Assembly: GCA_910585805.1 (NCBI GenBank)
Contig: CAJUFB010000038.1
Location: 1-34,022, forward strand
Reading direction: 5' to 3'
DNA from: an uncultured Acetatifactor sp.
GTDB taxonomy: Bacteria; Bacillota; Clostridia; Lachnospirales; Lachnospiraceae
Length of the DNA: 34,022 nucleotides
Below the pieces are notes generated by a model that made no database searches, was not told the origin of the DNA, and saw only the letters and a program-made list of their open reading frames with translations. The position numbers and the translations under genes were made by a program. Shown piece by piece: positions 1-7,985 of the stretch (position 1 is its first letter; each line of letters begins with the position of its first letter).

Positions 1-57
1 CTGGGGGTTCCAACGTTCTGATGTTTTGAGTACTGATTATCCGACTTTTAGGATGTT

Positions 58-158
58 ATACTGCAGACCACCAGGATTTACAGTGATACCTCCAGGAAAA
101 TACCTGGCTGGCGGTCTGCAGTTGAGTTGCGTTGCAAATTCAACTGGTGCACAGTATA
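58..158. repeat. Palindromic dispersed repeat, copy 1 (P family)
   Basis: An imperfect palindrome of about 101 bp bounded by TATACTG (58-64) and CAGTATA (152-158). Inside the termini, CTGCAGACCACCAG (61-74) pairs with CTGGCGGTCTGCAG (104-121 region) with one mismatch. A second CCAGG at 92-96 can compete for the same CCTGG at 103-107, so two alternative folds are possible. The same core occurs at 13244-13309 and 23364-23465. It is not coding. It may be a REP/MITE-like element or a structured RNA; the sequence alone does not say which. Confidence 0.75.
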
Positions 159-313
159 AATGGATATACGGTTTGTGATTGAGCGTTTCGGCAGTGCAGA
201 ACAAAAAGCGGTGAAGGAATGCGTTCACGAGTATAATGCGTTTATTGTAATGTCAATCGGTACAGTGCCTCATAGGAAAGGATCATGGAACGATACCTGT
301 TAATATTTTGTGC

Positions 314-342
314 TTGCCGTCACATCAGTGCTTCGGTATAAT
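314..342 (+). promoter_or_regulatory. Sigma-A-type promoter of tsaC
   Basis: TTGCCG (314-319), a 17-bp spacer and a perfect TATAAT (337-342). The expected transcription start lies about 25 bp before the tsaC start codon, and GGAGG at 360-364 is the ribosome binding site. The rest of 159-313 shows no gene I can support. Confidence 0.7.
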
Positions 343-374
343 ATTCTTGAAAATAATCTGGAGGAATTTCCGGT

Positions 375-1439
375 ATGAATACACAATATCTTCATATAAA
401 AAAGAAAAGCGGAAAGCCGGATCAGGAGGAAGAAACAGCGCTCCGCCGGGCCGGCGAAATCATCCGGAGCGGCGGTCTGGTGGCGTTTCCCACGGAAACC
501 GTATACGGCCTGGGAGGAGACGCCCTGAATCCCGAATCTTCCAGGAAAATATATGCCGCAAAAGGCAGGCCTTCGGATAATCCTCTGATCGTCCATATCT
601 GTCGTTTTGAAGATATTTACGGAATCGTAAGCCGGCTGCCGGAAGCTGCCGTGAAGATTGCCCGCGCATTCTGGCCGGGGCCGCTTACCATGATACTGCC
701 TAAATCCGAACCTGTCCCCCCTGAGACCACAGGCGGGCTGGATACGGTTGCGGTACGCTTTCCGTCCCATCCGGTGGCGCGGAAGCTGATCGCGTACGGC
801 GGAGGGTATATTGCCGCCCCCAGCGCCAATCTTTCGGGGAGGCCCAGCCCTACTTCCGCAAAGTATGTCACAGAGGACATGGACGGCAGGATCGATATGA
901 TCATAGACGACGGCGATGTGGGAATCGGACTGGAGTCCACCATTCTGGATCTGACCTCCGATGTGCCGCGGATTCTGCGTCCCGGCTACATTACCCGGGG
1001 GATGCTGGATGAGGTGCTGGGAAAAGTTGACATAGATGTCACAATTATAAACCCGGACAGCGGGCAGGCGCCCAAGGCGCCCGGCATGAAATACCGCCAT
1101 TATGCGCCAAAGGGAAAGCTGGTCATTGTGGAAGGAAATCCGGAGCAGGTAATCCGGTATATCAATACCCATGGGGAGGCAGACAGGCAGTCCGGTGAAA
1201 AGACAGGTGTGATAGCCACTGCAGAAGTACTTGAACAATACCATGCAGATGTGGTAAAATGTATAGGAAGCCGGGAAGATGAAGAAGCGATAGCGAGAAA
1301 TCTGTTTTCCGTTCTGAGAGAGTTTGATGACGAGCATGTGACAAGCATCTATTCGGAGAGCTTTCCGGCGCATGGCCTGGGACAGGCGATCATGAATCGT
1401 CTGCTGAAAGCGGCAGGACACAGGATTGTAAGGCTGTAA
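375..1439 (+). CDS. tsaC: L-threonylcarbamoyladenylate synthase (Sua5/YwlC type)
   Basis: Makes threonylcarbamoyl-AMP from threonine, bicarbonate and ATP, the first step of the t6A37 modification of ANN-decoding tRNAs in the cytoplasm. The 354-residue length is that of the two-domain Sua5/YwlC form rather than the short TsaC form. The N-terminal YrdC domain shows the nucleotide/threonine-binding K63-G-R-P stretch (AAKGRPSDNPL) and the SAN-L-SG-P motif near residue 153. A linker with PGMKYRHYAPKG leads to the C-terminal Sua5 domain. The ATG at 375 follows GGAGG by 10 bases. It is the first gene of a tsaC-rpiB-upp order also known from B. subtilis (ywlC-ywlF-upp upstream of atp). Whether rpiB, 176 bp downstream, is co-transcribed cannot be told. 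Confidence 0.95.
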   Translation: MNTQYLHIKKKSGKPDQEEETALRRAGEIIRSGGLVAFPTETVYGLGGDALNPESSRKIYAAKGRPSDNPLIVHICRFEDIYGIVSRLPEAAVKIARAFWPGPLTMILPKSEPVPPETTGGLDTVAVRFPSHPVARKLIAYGGGYIAAPSANLSGRPSPTSAKYVTEDMDGRIDMIIDDGDVGIGLESTILDLTSDVPRILRPGYITRGMLDEVLGKVDIDVTIINPDSGQAPKAPGMKYRHYAPKGKLVIVEGNPEQVIRYINTHGEADRQSGEKTGVIATAEVLEQYHADVVKCIGSREDEEAIARNLFSVLREFDDEHVTSIYSESFPAHGLGQAIMNRLLKAAGHRIVRL

Positions 1440-1615
1440 CAAGGCAAAAATAAATAACCTGAGGGGTCGCCGATTCCGGCAGGGGATAGAAAGGGAGATG
1501 TGCCCGGCCGGAGGGTTTGCGGAAGAAATGAAGGTTTTCAGTAAGGAAAAGCGGTGGGGCATTTCGCATCGGCGGCCGTATGTGCCATAAAACAAGAGAC
1601 AGGAGGAGTGAGAGT

Positions 1616-2044
1616 ATGATAGCGATTGGAAGCGATCATGGCGGTTATGCGCTGAAGCAAAGCGTGATCCGGCATCTGGAAGCAAAGCAGATACCTTATG
1701 AGGATATGGGATGCCACAGCCTGGACAGCTGCGATTATCCTGTATTCGGCAGGGCAGTGGCGAAAGCGGTGGCAGAAGGCAGATGCGGGAAAGGCATTGT
1801 CATCTGTACTACAGGGATCGGCATCAGCATGACGGCGAACAAAGTACCCGGCATCCGCTGCGCCCTGTGCGCAGACTCTGTGTCAGCCAGGCTGACCAGA
1901 CTCCACAACGACGCCAATGTCCTCGCAATGGGCGCCGGGATAATCGGAGAGAATCTGGCGCTGGAAATCGTAGATGTATTTTTAGACACTCCTTTTTCCG
2001 GCGAAGAACGTCACCGGAGACGGGTAAACCTGATTGAAGCCTGA
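1616..2044 (+). CDS. rpiB: Ribose-5-phosphate isomerase B
   Basis: Interconverts ribose 5-phosphate and ribulose 5-phosphate in the non-oxidative pentose phosphate pathway. The 142-residue protein begins with the family signature IGSDHGG and carries the catalytic cysteine (C64) in ICTTGIGISM, followed by the NKVPGIRCALC and HNDANVLAMG phosphate-binding stretches. E. coli RpiB has CGTG where this protein has CTTG, a mild substitution. The ATG at 1616 is chosen over an upstream in-frame ATG at 1580 because AGGAGG (1601-1606) sits 9 bases before it and homology begins there. Some RpiB relatives act on allose phosphates, but the context here gives no hint of that. Confidence 0.93.
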   Translation: MIAIGSDHGGYALKQSVIRHLEAKQIPYEDMGCHSLDSCDYPVFGRAVAKAVAEGRCGKGIVICTTGIGISMTANKVPGIRCALCADSVSARLTRLHNDANVLAMGAGIIGENLALEIVDVFLDTPFSGEERHRRRVNLIEA

Positions 2045-2150
2045 AACGAGAGATACGGAACTGGAAACAGCAACCGCCCGTCCGGAAATCCTCTGCCTGA
2101 GCGATTGTACAGGGCGGGCGGATGCGGAACTGGAAGAGGAGAAAATGACT

Positions 2151-2780
2151 ATGGCAAATGTAGTAATTATGGATCACCCGTTAATCCAACACAAGATCGG
2201 CCTTATCCGCAGAAGAGAAACCGGCACGAAGGATTTCCGCCAGACCATCAGTGAGATTGCCATGCTGATCTGCTACGAGGCAACCAGGGATCTGAAACTG
2301 GGCGATGTGGAGATCGAGACACCCATCTGCAAGACCACCGTAAAGGAGCTTCGGGGCAAGAAGATGGCGATTGTTCCCATTCTCCGGGCAGGCCTTGGAA
2401 TGGTGGACGGCATGCTGAACCTGATTCCGGCCGCAAAGGTAGGGCACATCGGTCTCTACAGGGATCCGGAAACCTTAAAGCCTGTGGAATACTATTGCAA
2501 GCTTCCGGCAGACTGTGCGGAACGGGAAGTATTTGTGGTAGATCCCATGCTGGCAACGGGGGGTTCTTCTGTGGCAGCCATCCGGATGCTGAAGGAGAAG
2601 GGCTGTAAAAGTATTCATTTTATGTGTATTATTGCTGCGCCTGAAGGCGTGGAAGCCATGACGGCGGCACATCCCGATGTGGATTTATATGTGGGCTCCC
2701 TGGACGAGCGGCTGAATGAACATGGCTATATCGTACCTGGACTGGGGGATGCGGGTGACCGTATTTTCGGGACGAAATAA
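2151..2780 (+). CDS. upp: Uracil phosphoribosyltransferase
   Basis: Converts uracil and PRPP to UMP in pyrimidine salvage. The 209 residues equal the usual family length. The PRPP-binding loop is VVDPMLATGGSS, with D131 at its start, and the C-terminal uracil-binding end GYIVPGLGDAGDRIFGTK is intact. Two in-frame ATGs lie close together (2145 and 2151). The second is preferred because the GAGGAG at 2136-2141 is 9 bases away and it gives the canonical MANV start. The gene lies about 100 bp after rpiB. In B. subtilis upp directly precedes atpI; here two unrelated genes lie between upp and the atp operon. Confidence 0.96.
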   Translation: MANVVIMDHPLIQHKIGLIRRRETGTKDFRQTISEIAMLICYEATRDLKLGDVEIETPICKTTVKELRGKKMAIVPILRAGLGMVDGMLNLIPAAKVGHIGLYRDPETLKPVEYYCKLPADCAEREVFVVDPMLATGGSSVAAIRMLKEKGCKSIHFMCIIAAPEGVEAMTAAHPDVDLYVGSLDERLNEHGYIVPGLGDAGDRIFGTK

Positions 2781-2814
2781 CCCGTCCATACACTGTGAAA
2801 GGCGGTGTACTTTT

Positions 2815-3987
2815 TTGAAGATCAGGAAAATAACGGTGTTTTTTCTTCTATGTATTCTGCTTTTGGCCGGCGCACCGGAACCTGTGCCCGGCCTGAAAGT
2901 CGTGCAGGCGACTTCTTCCACAAGAGAAAAAATTAACCGGACGCAGAAAGAAAAGGAAACTCTGGAGAATGAACTGGATAGGACCCAGGACAATCTGGAT
3001 AATCTGGAGGGCAGGCGTGATACGCTGGAAAAGGAACTGGACTATCTGAATGCCCAATTGTCTCAGGTGGTGGCGAATCTGGAAGAACTGGAACAGCAGA
3101 TCCGGGACAAGGAAGCGGAAATTGAAGAGACCATGGAGGCTCTGGACGAGGCGAAGGAAAAGGAGCAGGGACAGTACGACAGTATGGTTGCGGTGACCCG
3201 CTGTCTGTATGAGCAGCAGGATGATACCTATCTTGCCGTGCTTTTGAGCGCCGGAAGCTTTGCGGACCTGTTGAACATGGCAGAGCGGATTGAAAAGATC
3301 GTGGCATATGACCAGAGACTGCTCGAAGAATTTAAGGAGAATAAGATACTGATCCAGGCGCATGAGAACAGGCTCCGAACGGACAAAACGGAGCTGGAAG
3401 AGCTGCGGGCCAAAGCGGAGGAGGAGAAGGAAAAGGTCTCCGGCATGGTAAAACAGACTGCCGGCGCAATTGCCAAATATGGTGACCAGATATCCAGCGC
3501 GGAGAAAAAAGCTCTGGATTACGAAGCGCAGATACGGAAAAAGGAAGAGGATCTGGATTATCTGCAGAAAAAACTTGCGGAGGAGATTGCACTGTCCCAG
3601 GCGGCGGCCAACGGTACCTGGCGGGATATCTCAGAGGTTAGCTTCTCAGAGGGGGACAGGCGTCTTCTGGCCAATCTGATCTACTGTGAGGCGGGAGGGG
3701 AACCCTATGCCGGGCAGGTAGCGGTGGGTAGTGTGGTCATAAACAGGGTGCTGAGCTCCAAATTCCCCGATACTGTGCTGGGAGTGATCTATCAGAGCGG
3801 GCAGTTTTCGCCTGTGGGCAGCGGCCGGCTCGATATTGCGCTTGCTTCCGACAAGGCTACGGAGAGCTGCTACAGGGCGGCAGATGAAGCCATGACAGGC
3901 GTCACGAATGTGGGAACCTGTGTCTTTTTCAGGACACCCATCGAAGGGTTGAGCGGGATCAACATCGGCGGGCATGTTTTCTACTGA
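2815..3987 (+). CDS. Secreted coiled-coil cell-wall hydrolase, SleB/CwlJ type
   Basis: A 390-residue exported protein predicted to cut peptidoglycan. The TTG start at 2815 is inferred: AAAGGCGG lies just upstream and the start gives a clean signal peptide (KIRK, then a hydrophobic run, then AGAPEPVPG) cut near residue 30. Residues about 35-260 form a long heptad-rich coiled coil like the regulatory coiled coil of PcsB-type hydrolases. The C-terminal 110 residues match the Hydrolase_2 (SleB) domain: LANLIYCEAGGEPYAGQ, with the presumed catalytic Glu at 292 and a conserved Glu at 296, and a GGHVFY end. The architecture suggests a division or growth hydrolase as readily as a spore-cortex lytic enzyme. 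An upstream ATG at 2716 lies inside upp and is unlikely. Confidence 0.88.
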   Translation: MKIRKITVFFLLCILLLAGAPEPVPGLKVVQATSSTREKINRTQKEKETLENELDRTQDNLDNLEGRRDTLEKELDYLNAQLSQVVANLEELEQQIRDKEAEIEETMEALDEAKEKEQGQYDSMVAVTRCLYEQQDDTYLAVLLSAGSFADLLNMAERIEKIVAYDQRLLEEFKENKILIQAHENRLRTDKTELEELRAKAEEEKEKVSGMVKQTAGAIAKYGDQISSAEKKALDYEAQIRKKEEDLDYLQKKLAEEIALSQAAANGTWRDISEVSFSEGDRRLLANLIYCEAGGEPYAGQVAVGSVVINRVLSSKFPDTVLGVIYQSGQFSPVGSGRLDIALASDKATESCYRAADEAMTGVTNVGTCVFFRTPIEGLSGINIGGHVFY

Positions 3988-4168
3988 TTTTTTGTTGAGG
4001 AGATGTGCTGACTGTGAGTTTATCTGCTTACAATTAAGAAGAGTGCCCCCCTGTTTCCGACAAAAGGCGTGTGCGCCGCATTCAACTATGGGAAGCCGTA
4101 CTTGCTTCCTGTATGGTACAGAAAACTGCAAACAAACATATTTATAAGGGGAAACGGCCCGGGGCGGC

Positions 4169-4648
4169 TTACAGCCCCAGGCAGTCCAGTTTATTCTGCA
4201 GTCTGTCGAATTTATCGCGGTAAACCAAAGAGAGCAGATGATTCAGGCTTCGCAGACAGGAGCTCATCTGCTCTTTTGTAATCAGATCTTTATCCATGGC
4301 TTCGGCCAGTTCATCCAGATCAACCACCTTTACGCGCCCGTCGGGATAGATGATGACGTCAGCCAGAAGATCGGTAAACGTCATTGCGTTCTCCTCCGGA
4401 TCATAAGAAAATTCCACGATATCGCAGTACCAGTACAGCAGTGAATTGTCGCTGCGGTAGATTTTGCTCACCTTAATGCCTTCTGTCAGATAGAAACAGG
4501 AACAGCCGTGGGAGAAGGTGGTTTTTGGATTGAGGGTATTCCATTTTGTGACGAGGGTTTCTTCATTCTGCGCTACGATGATGTCATCCTTCAAAAGGAT
4601 GCACTCGGCGGGAATGATGCGCTTGCGGTATATTTTGGAAATATTCAT
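4169..4648 (-). CDS. DUF402 domain protein
   Basis: A 159-residue cytoplasmic protein. The central part YWYCDIVEFSYDPEENA followed by FTDLLADVIIYPDGRVKVVDLDELAEA is the core of the DUF402 fold, whose characterised members hydrolyse nucleoside di- and triphosphates or bind RNA. The substrate here is unknown. The start at 4648 (ATG on the reverse strand) is chosen because AAAGGAG lies 7 bases upstream; a longer reading frame to 4684 lacks such a site. It is transcribed against its neighbours from its own promoter (4708-4736) and breaks the upp-atp synteny. The 181 bp between its 3' end and the SleB-type gene contains a small GC-rich hairpin but no clear U-tract terminator. Confidence 0.8.
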   Translation of the reverse strand: MNISKIYRKRIIPAECILLKDDIIVAQNEETLVTKWNTLNPKTTFSHGCSCFYLTEGIKVSKIYRSDNSLLYWYCDIVEFSYDPEENAMTFTDLLADVIIYPDGRVKVVDLDELAEAMDKDLITKEQMSSCLRSLNHLLSLVYRDKFDRLQNKLDCLGL

Positions 4649-4707
4649 GGCGGGCTCCTTTGATAAGTTGTTTGCTCCTGACAACGGAAATTTTATGTAT
4701 TTTTAAA

Positions 4708-4736
4708 ATAATACAACTGCCGCGTGTATTAGTCAA
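4708..4736 (-). promoter_or_regulatory. Promoter of the DUF402 gene
   Basis: Read on the reverse strand: TTGACT (4731-4736), exactly 17 bp, then TATTAT (4708-4713). The predicted transcript has a leader of about 55 nt before the start codon at 4648. Confidence 0.7.
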
Positions 4737-4825
4737 TGTTATTTCAAGCTTATTTTTGCGGAAATTTTCAGACGCGTCGAGATTGGAAGTTCCGCAGGGC
4801 GGCTCCGTCTTGCCGTTATCTGTTT

Positions 4826-4883
4826 CGTCGAAAGCTTTCATCGAAACTCCATCGAAAGTTCACCCATCGAAAGCCATCGAAAG
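4826..4883 (+). repeat. Five CATCGAAAG-like direct motifs upstream of the atp promoter
   Basis: CGTCGAAAG (4826), CATCGAAAC (4839), CATCGAAAG (4850), CATCGAAAG (4865) and CATCGAAAG (4875) lie within 58 bp, spaced 13, 11, 15 and 10 bases apart. The last ends 27 bp before the -35 box of the atp operon promoter. Irregular spacing argues against simple slippage. An activator or repressor array is possible but unproven. Confidence 0.7.
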
Positions 4884-4910
4884 TTTACGAACAAAACCTG
4901 CATATTGCCC

Positions 4911-4939
4911 TAGACATTTTGGGTAAAAATAGGTATAAT
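4911..4939 (+). promoter_or_regulatory. Main promoter of the atp operon
   Basis: TAGACA (4911-4916), a 17-bp spacer and a perfect TATAAT (4934-4939). The start of transcription is expected near 4946, so the TTG start codon at 4961 would have a very short leader (about 15 nt) holding only its GAGG (4951-4954). Confidence 0.8.
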
Positions 4940-4960
4940 GAAATGTGGTAGAGGTATCAT

Positions 4961-5263
4961 TTGGAAGATATCAGGGGAAAACTCACAGGCAGGCGGTGCG
5001 GCATGAAGAAGGACAAAGGGGACAATCGGATCATATATCAGTCACTTGCGATGATCACGCAGTTCGGGCTGAACATGATAGTGCCTATCTGTGCCATGTC
5101 CGCGCTGGGAGTCTGGCTTGACAGGAAGCTTGATACTTCTTTTCTAACAATACTCCTTTTCGCGGCAGGCGCTGTGGCGGGAGGACAGAACGTATACCGC
5201 ATGGCGAGGCGCATGTGCGGCGGACAGGATAAGGATCAGAGGGATTCCGATGAGAATAATTGA
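4961..5263 (+). CDS. AtpZ/AtpI-like small membrane protein of the ATP synthase operon
   Basis: A 100-residue protein with two predicted membrane helices (about 33-55 and 62-82: MIVPICAMSALGVWLD and FLTILLFAAGAVAGG) and a charged C-terminus. It belongs to the AtpZ/AtpI-like family found as the first gene of many bacterial atp operons and implicated in Mg2+/Ca2+ supply or F-ATPase assembly. The start is uncertain: TTG at 4961 has GAGG 6 bases before it, whereas ATG at 5003 (MKKDKGDN) has AGGCGG 6 bases before it and would give an 86-residue protein. It overlaps atpI by 14 bp. Confidence 0.75.
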   Translation: MEDIRGKLTGRRCGMKKDKGDNRIIYQSLAMITQFGLNMIVPICAMSALGVWLDRKLDTSFLTILLFAAGAVAGGQNVYRMARRMCGGQDKDQRDSDENN

Positions 5264-5711
5264 GATGTTGCGGAAGGGAAACAGGACACTTCTGGAAATG
5301 CATATGGGGATGCTTTTTTTCGGTATTGTGTGTCAGCTTGTGGGAGCGCTGACCATAGGAAACAGGTGGAATTATGCCCCCAGTCTGTGGTTTGGGGTGG
5401 CGTTTGCCGCTGCGGGAAGCATTCACATGAGCCGTACTCTGGACAGGGCGCTTTCCGCGGGCAGTGACGCTTCCGGCATTGTCACAAAGGGTTATCTGTT
5501 CCGATACGTAATAGTGGCGGCGGTATTGATTGTTATCTCCGTGACGGAGACGTTGAATCCGCTTGTTTTTTTCCTGGGTTACATGAGTCTGAAAGTAACG
5601 GCGTATCTTCAGCCGATTACTCATAAACTGTGCAACAGACTGTTCCACGAAACGGATCCGGTTGCGGAGCCGCTGGCGGAGGAGGTTGTGCAGGAGGGAG
5701 AGATCCCATAA
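5250..5711 (+). CDS. atpI: ATP synthase subunit I
   Basis: A 153-residue membrane protein with about four hydrophobic segments (20-37, 45-62, 84-103, 107-125), matching the ATP synthase I family. These proteins are not part of the mature enzyme but help assemble the c-ring; in sodium-type synthases such as that of Acetobacterium woodii this role has been shown. The C-terminal tail is acidic. The ATG at 5250 lies inside the end of the preceding gene, a sign of coupled translation, and the stop is 28 bp before atpB. Confidence 0.82.
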   Translation: MRIIEMLRKGNRTLLEMHMGMLFFGIVCQLVGALTIGNRWNYAPSLWFGVAFAAAGSIHMSRTLDRALSAGSDASGIVTKGYLFRYVIVAAVLIVISVTETLNPLVFFLGYMSLKVTAYLQPITHKLCNRLFHETDPVAEPLAEEVVQEGEIP

Positions 5712-5739
5712 AAAATTATTAAGAAAGAGAGGTGAGAGT

Positions 5740-6480
5740 ATGGGACATGGAATTTTGCTGTCCGGTGGGTCAGATGTTGACTTTACAATCCATGGAGTGT
5801 TCCAGTATTCCTTTTTTGGACATCCGGTGTGGATAACCACTTCCCATGTGTGTATCCTGATTGTTATGCTGCTGCTGATTGCATTTGCCATTGCCGCAAA
5901 TCGGTGTATGGCGAAGGCGTCGGAAGTGCCGGGCAGTTTCCAGAATGTGGTGGAGATGATCGTCGAGATGCTGGACAATATGGTAAGCGGCTCCATGGGG
6001 CAGGCGGCTCCGAAGTTTTTCAATTACATCGGGACCATTTTTATCTTTATCCTTGTCAGCAATATCTCGGGTCTTCTGGGTTTACGTCCTCCCACGGCGG
6101 ATTACGGTGTCACGCTGCCATTGGCTATCCTGACATTTTCGATGATCCATTATAATAAGTGGAAGTATCAGAAGCCCATGACGATATGGACGGATCTCTG
6201 TTCGCCGCTGCCGCCCTGGCTGCCGATCTGGCTGCCGATCAATGTGATCAGCGCCGTCGCGGTGCCGGTATCCCTGTCATTGCGTTTGTTTGCAAACGTT
6301 CTGTCGGGAACGGCCATGATGGCATTGCTTTACGGGCTGCTCGGATGGGTCGCCACAGCCTGGCCCGCAGCGCTGCATGTGTATTTCGATCTGTTCTCCG
6401 GGGCCATTCAGACGTATGTGTTCTGCATGCTGACCATGACATACATTTCGAATGAGATTGGCGATGGATCCCGCCGTTAG
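5740..6480 (+). CDS. atpB: ATP synthase F0 subunit a
   Basis: The stator channel subunit that passes the coupling ion to the c-ring. It has 246 residues with about five to six membrane helices. The essential arginine is R182 in the hallmark stretch LSLRLFANVLSG, and the last helix ends FCMLTMTYISNE. The start at 5740 (MGHGILLSGG) follows a GAGAGGTGAG site. A longer frame from 5662 would overlap atpI and is not needed for homology. Its partner c subunit (next gene) carries sodium-type ligands, so this is probably an Na+ channel. Confidence 0.95.
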   Translation: MGHGILLSGGSDVDFTIHGVFQYSFFGHPVWITTSHVCILIVMLLLIAFAIAANRCMAKASEVPGSFQNVVEMIVEMLDNMVSGSMGQAAPKFFNYIGTIFIFILVSNISGLLGLRPPTADYGVTLPLAILTFSMIHYNKWKYQKPMTIWTDLCSPLPPWLPIWLPINVISAVAVPVSLSLRLFANVLSGTAMMALLYGLLGWVATAWPAALHVYFDLFSGAIQTYVFCMLTMTYISNEIGDGSRR

Positions 6481-6553
6481 GAAGACGGGAAGTTTTACAG
6501 GTTAACAGTTGTTTTCAAATTATTTCTATTATTTAATTCAGGAGGAAAAAAGA

Positions 6554-6808
6554 ATGGATTTCAATGAAAACTTTATCTTAGGTTGTTCCGCAATTGGCGC
6601 AGGTCTGGCAGTTATCGCCGGTATCGGACCTGGTGTAGGACAGGGTATCGCAGCAGGGCACGCAGCAGCGGCAGTGGGACGTAATCCCGGCGCGCAGCCC
6701 AAGGTTATGCAGACCATGCTCCTTGGCCAGGCAGTGGCAGAGACCACAGGTCTGTACGGCTTGCTGATTGCTATTCTGCTGTTGTTCGTGAAACCCCTTC
6801 TGCCCTAA
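6554..6808 (+). CDS. atpE: ATP synthase F0 subunit c, sodium-type ligand set
   Basis: An 84-residue two-helix hairpin forming the rotor ring. Helix 1 has GIGPGVGQG with Q30; the loop RNPGAQP follows; helix 2 has QAVAETTGLY with the ion-binding E63, then T64, T65 and Y68. By alignment these equal Q32, E65, S66, T67 and Y70 of the Na+ ring of Ilyobacter tartaricus. The full set is diagnostic of Na+ rather than H+ binding in known families. The start at 6554 has AGGAGG at 6540-6545, 8 bases away. This is a normal-length F-type c subunit, not the duplicated V-type form. Confidence 0.95.
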   Translation: MDFNENFILGCSAIGAGLAVIAGIGPGVGQGIAAGHAAAAVGRNPGAQPKVMQTMLLGQAVAETTGLYGLLIAILLLFVKPLLP

Positions 6809-6872
6809 GAAAGAGACAGGTATGATTGCATAATAAAGTGCATTTTTTCGGAAGGCAGAAAGGAGGCTTAGA

Positions 6873-7415
6873 ATGATACTTTTAACAGGGGGCGAGTCCA
6901 TGTCGAGGCTGTTCGATCTGGACTGGCAGCTGCTGGCTGATTCCGTACTGATGATCATAGCCATCTTTTTCCTGTTCCTTATTTTGAGCTATTTTCTGTT
7001 CAACCCTGCGAGGAAGATGCTGAATGCCCGTAAGGACAAAATCCGGCTCGAACTGGATACGGCAAGGACTTCCATGGAGAACGCGCAGGCTTTAAAAAAG
7101 GAATATGAGACTAAGCTGCAGGGCATTGACAAGGAAGCGGAAGCCATCTTAAGCGAAGCCCGCAGGAAAGGCCTGGCGAATGAAAATCAGATCATTGCCC
7201 AGGCGAAGGAAGAGGCCGCCCGGATCCTGGAGAGGGCCCGTGTGGAAGCAGAGCTTGAGAAGCAGAAGATGTCCGACGATGTGAAGAGAGAGATCATTGT
7301 GGTGGCCTCTCTTATGGCCGGCAAGTTCGTGGCCGCGTCCATGGACACAAAACAGCAGAATCAGCTGATTGACGAGACCATAAAGGAAATGGGTGATAAG
7401 ACATGGCTAAATTAG
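6873..7415 (+). CDS. atpF: ATP synthase F0 subunit b
   Basis: The peripheral stalk subunit: a single membrane helix (about residues 22-44, LLADSVLMIIAIFFLFLILS) followed by a long charged helix rich in A, E, K and R (residues 50-160), ending in the delta-binding region. It has 180 residues. The ATG at 6873 follows AGGAGG (6861-6866) by 6 bases. A second ATG at 6900 (MSRLFD) is possible but has a poorer site. The end overlaps atpH by 13 bp. Confidence 0.93.
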   Translation: MILLTGGESMSRLFDLDWQLLADSVLMIIAIFFLFLILSYFLFNPARKMLNARKDKIRLELDTARTSMENAQALKKEYETKLQGIDKEAEAILSEARRKGLANENQIIAQAKEEAARILERARVEAELEKQKMSDDVKREIIVVASLMAGKFVAASMDTKQQNQLIDETIKEMGDKTWLN

Positions 7416-7957
7416 TATCCAAGACATACGGCGAAGCTCTGTATGAAGTAGCCATGGAATCAGGCGTGGACAGGGCTGTCAGTCTGATGGAAGAAATCCG
7501 CTGTGTGGAACAGATACTGAAGGAAAATCCCCAGTTCGATGAGCTGATGAAGCATCCGGGAGTCCCGAAGCAGGATAAACTCCAGCTGGTGACGGATACC
7601 TTTAAGGGACGGGCCAGCGATGAACTGGCGGGTCTGCTGGAGGTTGTGGTTTCCAAGGAGCGCTATAAAGATTTGCCTGCTATTTTTACTTATTTTATCG
7701 ACAGGGTGAAAGAAGAGTGCGGGATTGGCGTGGCTTACGTGACTACCGCAGTAGAGCTGAATGAGGGACAGAAGAAGGAGACGGAAGCCAGACTTCTTAA
7801 AACCAGCGGATATAAGAAAATGGAAATGTATTACGAGGTGGATGCCTCGATCATAGGCGGAATGATCATCCGCATCAACGACAGAGTGGTGGACAGCAGT
7901 GTCCGCACAAAACTGGACGGTTTAACGAAACAATTATTACAAATTCAGCTGGGCTGA
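7403..7957 (+). CDS. atpH: ATP synthase F1 subunit delta
   Basis: The 184-residue OSCP/delta subunit that joins the b stalk to the top of the alpha3beta3 head. The N-terminal six-helix domain (KLVSKTYGEALYEVAMESG) and the C-terminal part ending in IIGGMIIRINDRVVDSSVRTKL are the two most conserved parts of the family. It starts inside atpF, probably by translational coupling, since its own ribosome binding site (GGGTG) is weak. Confidence 0.93.
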   Translation: MAKLVSKTYGEALYEVAMESGVDRAVSLMEEIRCVEQILKENPQFDELMKHPGVPKQDKLQLVTDTFKGRASDELAGLLEVVVSKERYKDLPAIFTYFIDRVKEECGIGVAYVTTAVELNEGQKKETEARLLKTSGYKKMEMYYEVDASIIGGMIIRINDRVVDSSVRTKLDGLTKQLLQIQLG

Positions 7958-7985
7958 CCGGCTGGAAGAAAGGTGCGACAGATCC

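Noticed and set aside
160..303. A 47-codon open frame starting ATG at 160 just after the first palindrome.
   Set aside because: No ribosome binding site and no recognisable motif; it overlaps the region just before the tsaC promoter. It could be a remnant but I cannot support it.
300..1685. A long 461-codon reverse-strand frame opposite tsaC.
   Set aside because: It is the shadow of the well-supported tsaC gene on the other strand; composition is not protein-like.
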